Below are positions 61,748-64,000 of a stretch of DNA of 64,000 nucleotides, one piece after another (within the stretch, counting starts at the first letter, position 1; each line of letters opens with the position of its first letter). The translations under genes and the position numbers were made by a program. The notes beneath the pieces were generated by a model, which saw only the letters and a list, made by a program, of their open reading frames with translations, had not been told where the DNA came from and searched no databases. Source of the stretch: Saccharopolyspora ipomoeae (GTDB lineage: Bacteria; Actinomycetota; Actinomycetes; Mycobacteriales; Pseudonocardiaceae); contig NZ_JASAOF010000005.1 of assembly GCF_029952525.1 (NCBI RefSeq), positions 248,001 through 312,000 on the forward strand, written 5' to 3'.

Positions 61748-61975
61748 TCAACTCCGAGGGGTGTTCTGGGACTGCAGGTGGTCGGCCTTCGACAAGGCCT
61801 CGGTCAGCGCGCTGTGCACGTTCTCGAACCGCTGGACGTGCTCGGCGACGGGCTGCTCGCGCACCTCGTCGAGCTCGGTCATCGCCGCCGAGATCGCGTC
61901 GATCGCCGACTGCCCGTCGTCGGCCTGGCGGGCCAGCATCGCCGGGTTCGGTGCCTGCTGCCACGGAGAGGTCAT
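61748..61975 (-). CDS. Small conserved helical protein (Rv1693-like position)
   Basis: A 75-residue protein between the HAD phosphatase and tlyA, matching a short gene at the same place in mycobacteria. It is mostly helical (ARQADDGQSAIDAISAAMTE, then FENVHSALTEALSKADHLQS), with no Cys, no signal peptide and no membrane segment, so a cytoplasmic coiled coil or dimer is likely. The function is unknown. The gap to tlyA is four bases and the codon use is like its neighbours. Confidence 0.8.
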   Translation of the reverse strand: MTSPWQQAPNPAMLARQADDGQSAIDAISAAMTELDEVREQPVAEHVQRFENVHSALTEALSKADHLQSQNTPRS

Positions 61976-62096
61976 GGGCGGGTTCTCCCCTCGATCACCG
62001 GACCGGGGTCATCGGGTCCGGGCCACCGGCGCCCGCGCGATCGCCGCGCGGCGCCGCCTTCACGCTAGCCGAACGGTCCGCGCCGTTCCCGTCAGG

Positions 62097-63095
62097 TCAG
62101 TCGATCTCCAGCGCTCGCAGCGCGTCGCGCGCGGCGTCGTCGGTGCCCACGACCTCCACCGGGCCGGAACCGGCCTTCCACCACGCGGCGCACAGCGCGC
62201 GCAGGGCACCGAACTCGTCACCGCCGCCCAGCGCGGACAGCTCAAGTCTGCTCCCGACGGTCACCGACCAGGCCGGTTGCTCGGCGATCGCGACCTCCGA
62301 GGCAGGGGCGTGCAGACCGCGCAGGTCCACCGACACGTGGTCGGCACGTTCCGCCGGGATCGCTTCCAGCAGGTCGCGGGGCGTGTTGACGCCGGTCAGC
62401 ACCATCAGCGACGGCATCCCGGCCTTGACCGCGCCCGCGATGTCGGTGTCCAGCCGGTCGCCGACCATCAGCGGTCTGCTGCCACCCGCCGAGGACACCG
62501 CGCGGTCCAGCAGCGGCCGCTCCGGCTTGCCCGCCACCACCGGGTCCTGGTCGGTGGCCGCGCGCAGCAGCTCCACCAGCGACCCGTTGCCCGGCAGCAG
62601 ACCTCGCTCGGTCGGCAGGGTCCGGTCGGCGTTGCACGCCACCCACAGCGCGCCGTCGCGGATCGCCAAGCAGGCCTCCGCGAAATCACCGTAGGTCAGC
62701 TCGTTGAACAAGCCCTGCACCACCGCCACCGGCTCGTCGGCGAACGCGTGCACCGGCACCAGGCCAAGCGCGTCCACTTCGGACTCCAGCGCGGGAGAAC
62801 CCGTGACCAGCACGCGCGATCCGGCCGGCAACTTCTCGGCGAGCACGGCCGCGCCCGCCTGGGCGCTGGTGCTCACCTCGCTGCGCTCGGCGTCGAGCCC
62901 GAGCCCGATCAGGTGGTCCACGACCGCCTGATCGGGCTTGGAGGCGTTGTTGGTGACGTAGCGGACCGGGACGTCGGCGCCGTGCACGCGCTGGATCGAC
63001 TCCAGCGCGTGCGGGACGAGCTCACCGCCCCGGTAGACCGTGCCGTCCAGATCGAGCAGCACAACGTCGTGATGGTCCAGCAGCGTGCTGCTCAT
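62097..63095 (-). CDS. HAD-IIA family phosphatase (NagD/AraL-like)
   Basis: A 332-residue HAD hydrolase with a C2 cap. Motif I is VVLLDLDGTVYRGGE, TNNASK is motif II, AGKPERPLLDRAV carries the motif III Lys, and LMVGDRLDTDIAGAVKAG motif IV. About 65 extra residues follow the HAD core. Relatives act as glycerol-3-phosphate, p-nitrophenyl or nucleotide phosphatases; the mycobacterial neighbour (Rv1692) is reported as a glycerol-3-phosphate phosphatase. The start overlaps the stop of the tetratricopeptide gene (ATGA). Confidence 0.9.
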   Translation of the reverse strand: MSSTLLDHHDVVLLDLDGTVYRGGELVPHALESIQRVHGADVPVRYVTNNASKPDQAVVDHLIGLGLDAERSEVSTSAQAGAAVLAEKLPAGSRVLVTGSPALESEVDALGLVPVHAFADEPVAVVQGLFNELTYGDFAEACLAIRDGALWVACNADRTLPTERGLLPGNGSLVELLRAATDQDPVVAGKPERPLLDRAVSSAGGSRPLMVGDRLDTDIAGAVKAGMPSLMVLTGVNTPRDLLEAIPAERADHVSVDLRGLHAPASEVAIAEQPAWSVTVGSRLELSALGGGDEFGALRALCAAWWKAGSGPVEVVGTDDAARDALRALEID

Positions 63096-64000
63096 CGCGT
63101 CTGCGATCCTCCTTCGGCCGCAGACCCGGTGACGTTCTCACCGTCCTCGTCAGCCGCCGCGATCTCATCATCGAGTGCGTCGACCTCGGAGTCCAGGTCG
63201 TCAGCGAGAGGATCCTCATCCGCTTCGCCGTCGAACTCGTCCCCTTCGTCGTCGTCCTCGTCGTCATCGATCTCCGCGGCCGCCTCGGCCTCGGTGACCA
63301 GCTCCTCGACGACCTCCGGGCCACCGATCTGCACCGCGAGCTCCTCCAGGCGCTCCGGGGCGTCGGTCTCCTCCTCGTCGTCCGCGTGCGCGGCGTGGAC
63401 GAACCAGGTGAACGCGTCGCGCTCGCGGCCGGCGGCCAGCAGGTTGTCGGCGTAGGCGTAGAACAGCCGGGCGCTCCACGGCTCCTGCCGCTTCGGGTCC
63501 AGCTCCGGGATCTGCAGGCTCACCACGGACGCCTCGATCTCGTCGAGGTCGCGGCGCGCACCGGCGGCCACGATCCGCAGCTCGATCTCGTCCTCCTTGT
63601 CGAGCTGCAGCGCCTCCTCGCTGCGCACCAGCTCGATGGCCCGCTCCGGGCGCCCCAGCGCCCGCTCGCAGTCCGCCATGATCGCCAGGTGGCCGGGGCC
63701 GCCGCCCATCCGGCGCGCTGCGCGCAGCTCGGACAGCGCCTCGCTCCACTCCCCCGTCAGGTACGCGGTGAGACCGTTGGCCTCGCGCACCGACGGGGTC
63801 CGGGATGCCTTCTGCCGCGCGAAGCGGGCGTGCTCCAGGGCGCGCTCCGGGTCCTCGTCGATCAGCTGACCGGCCGCGACCAGGTGCTGCGCGACCTTCT
63901 CCGCAGCGCCCTTGGGCAGCGACAGCAGTTCGCGGCGGATCTCCGGGTCCAGCTCGGACGGGTCGACGCCCTCCTCAGGCAGCGCCGGCTCGACGGGCTT
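63092..64000 (-). CDS. Tetratricopeptide-like acidic protein, 5' end outside window
   Basis: The visible 302 codons have TPR-like helical pairs: ASRTPSVREANGLTAYLTGE, WSEALSELRAARRMGG, HLAIMADCERALGRPERAIELV and LFYAYADNLLAAGRERDAF. The last about 70 residues are extremely acidic (IDDDEDDDEGDEFDGEADED), probably disordered. The frame is open from the window edge to the stop at 63092, and the N-terminal part seen (LDPEIRRELLSLPKGAAEKV) is in frame. The mycobacterial counterpart is Rv1691. A scaffold role is a guess. Confidence 0.85.
   Translation of the reverse strand, partial: KPVEPALPEEGVDPSELDPEIRRELLSLPKGAAEKVAQHLVAAGQLIDEDPERALEHARFARQKASRTPSVREANGLTAYLTGEWSEALSELRAARRMGGGPGHLAIMADCERALGRPERAIELVRSEEALQLDKEDEIELRIVAAGARRDLDEIEASVVSLQIPELDPKRQEPWSARLFYAYADNLLAAGRERDAFTWFVHAAHADDEEETDAPERLEELAVQIGGPEVVEELVTEAEAAAEIDDDEDDDEGDEFDGEADEDPLADDLDSEVDALDDEIAAADEDGENVTGSAAEGGSQTR

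Overview
The window is high-GC actinobacterial DNA. Starts are often GTG or TTG, overlaps of the ATGA/GTGA/TGATG kind are common, and the right part keeps the gene order HAD phosphatase - small protein - tlyA - nadK - recN - steA - steB - pyrG - NUDIX - xerD - parA - scpA - scpB - rluB - cmk - der, recalled from mycobacteria (Rv1691 to Rv1713). The left two thirds hold catabolic loci, membrane carriers and secreted enzymes of a soil-actinomycete type. I infer a member of the Pseudonocardiaceae such as Saccharopolyspora; the sequence does not prove the genus.

Layout. 1-5.8 kb: a partial MFS carrier diverging from an NDP-forming acyl-CoA synthetase, a decayed HxlR regulator/MFS pair, and a TetR/SDR divergent pair with two operator-like palindromes. 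5.9-11.7 kb: a CaiB/BaiF CoA-transferase diverging from a GntR-led operon (regulator, sarcosine-oxidase-like flavoprotein, sodium:solute symporter, second FAD oxidoreductase). 12-15 kb: a DoxX/VOC/dienelactone-hydrolase set and a DnaJ-membrane-NERD fusion. 15-22.8 kb: DapA-family enzyme plus an SDR lacking the usual Tyr/Lys, a secreted SGNH esterase, an aldehyde dehydrogenase, a two-subunit 2Fe-2S/FAD dehydrogenase and a secreted M28 aminopeptidase. 23.2-25.2 kb: idi and a membrane-ACT-GNAT fusion. 25.3-34 kb: a short-chain sugar or polyol locus (aldolase, RpiB-like isomerase, fused DhaK-DhaL kinase, FGGY kinase, 2-hydroxyacid dehydrogenase, HAD phosphatase) facing a DeoR regulator and an MFS carrier. 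34-39 kb: an envelope-glycan operon (GT2, GtrA/YfhO-like fusion, secreted PIG-L deacetylase). 39-43.3 kb: S9 peptidase and a NarL-type two-component system. 43.3-64 kb: the conserved housekeeping block above, with a KhtT/KhtU-type cation antiporter pair inserted in the opposite orientation between rluB and cmk.

How the genes work together. The sugar locus looks like one regulon: a 26-bp motif with 19 identical positions lies both in the DeoR/HAD divergent intergenic region and directly before the MFS gene. The GntR operon probably imports and oxidises an amino acid or N-methylated amine. The GT2/GtrA/PIG-L operon probably builds, flips and trims a lipid-linked sugar at the cell surface. The housekeeping block covers CTP and NADP synthesis, chromosome organisation, ribosome maturation, DNA repair and cell separation.

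Regulatory and noncoding structure is rich. Convergent gene pairs are separated by long near-perfect GC-rich hairpins without U tracts. Three genes share a TAGGGT-N7-GTG arrangement that suggests leaderless mRNAs. A 24-bp dyad is repeated three times in tandem before the S9 peptidase. A structured intergenic stretch near 15.05-15.27 kb ends in a strong minus-strand terminator and could hold a small RNA. I saw no tRNA, rRNA, insertion sequence or CRISPR array.
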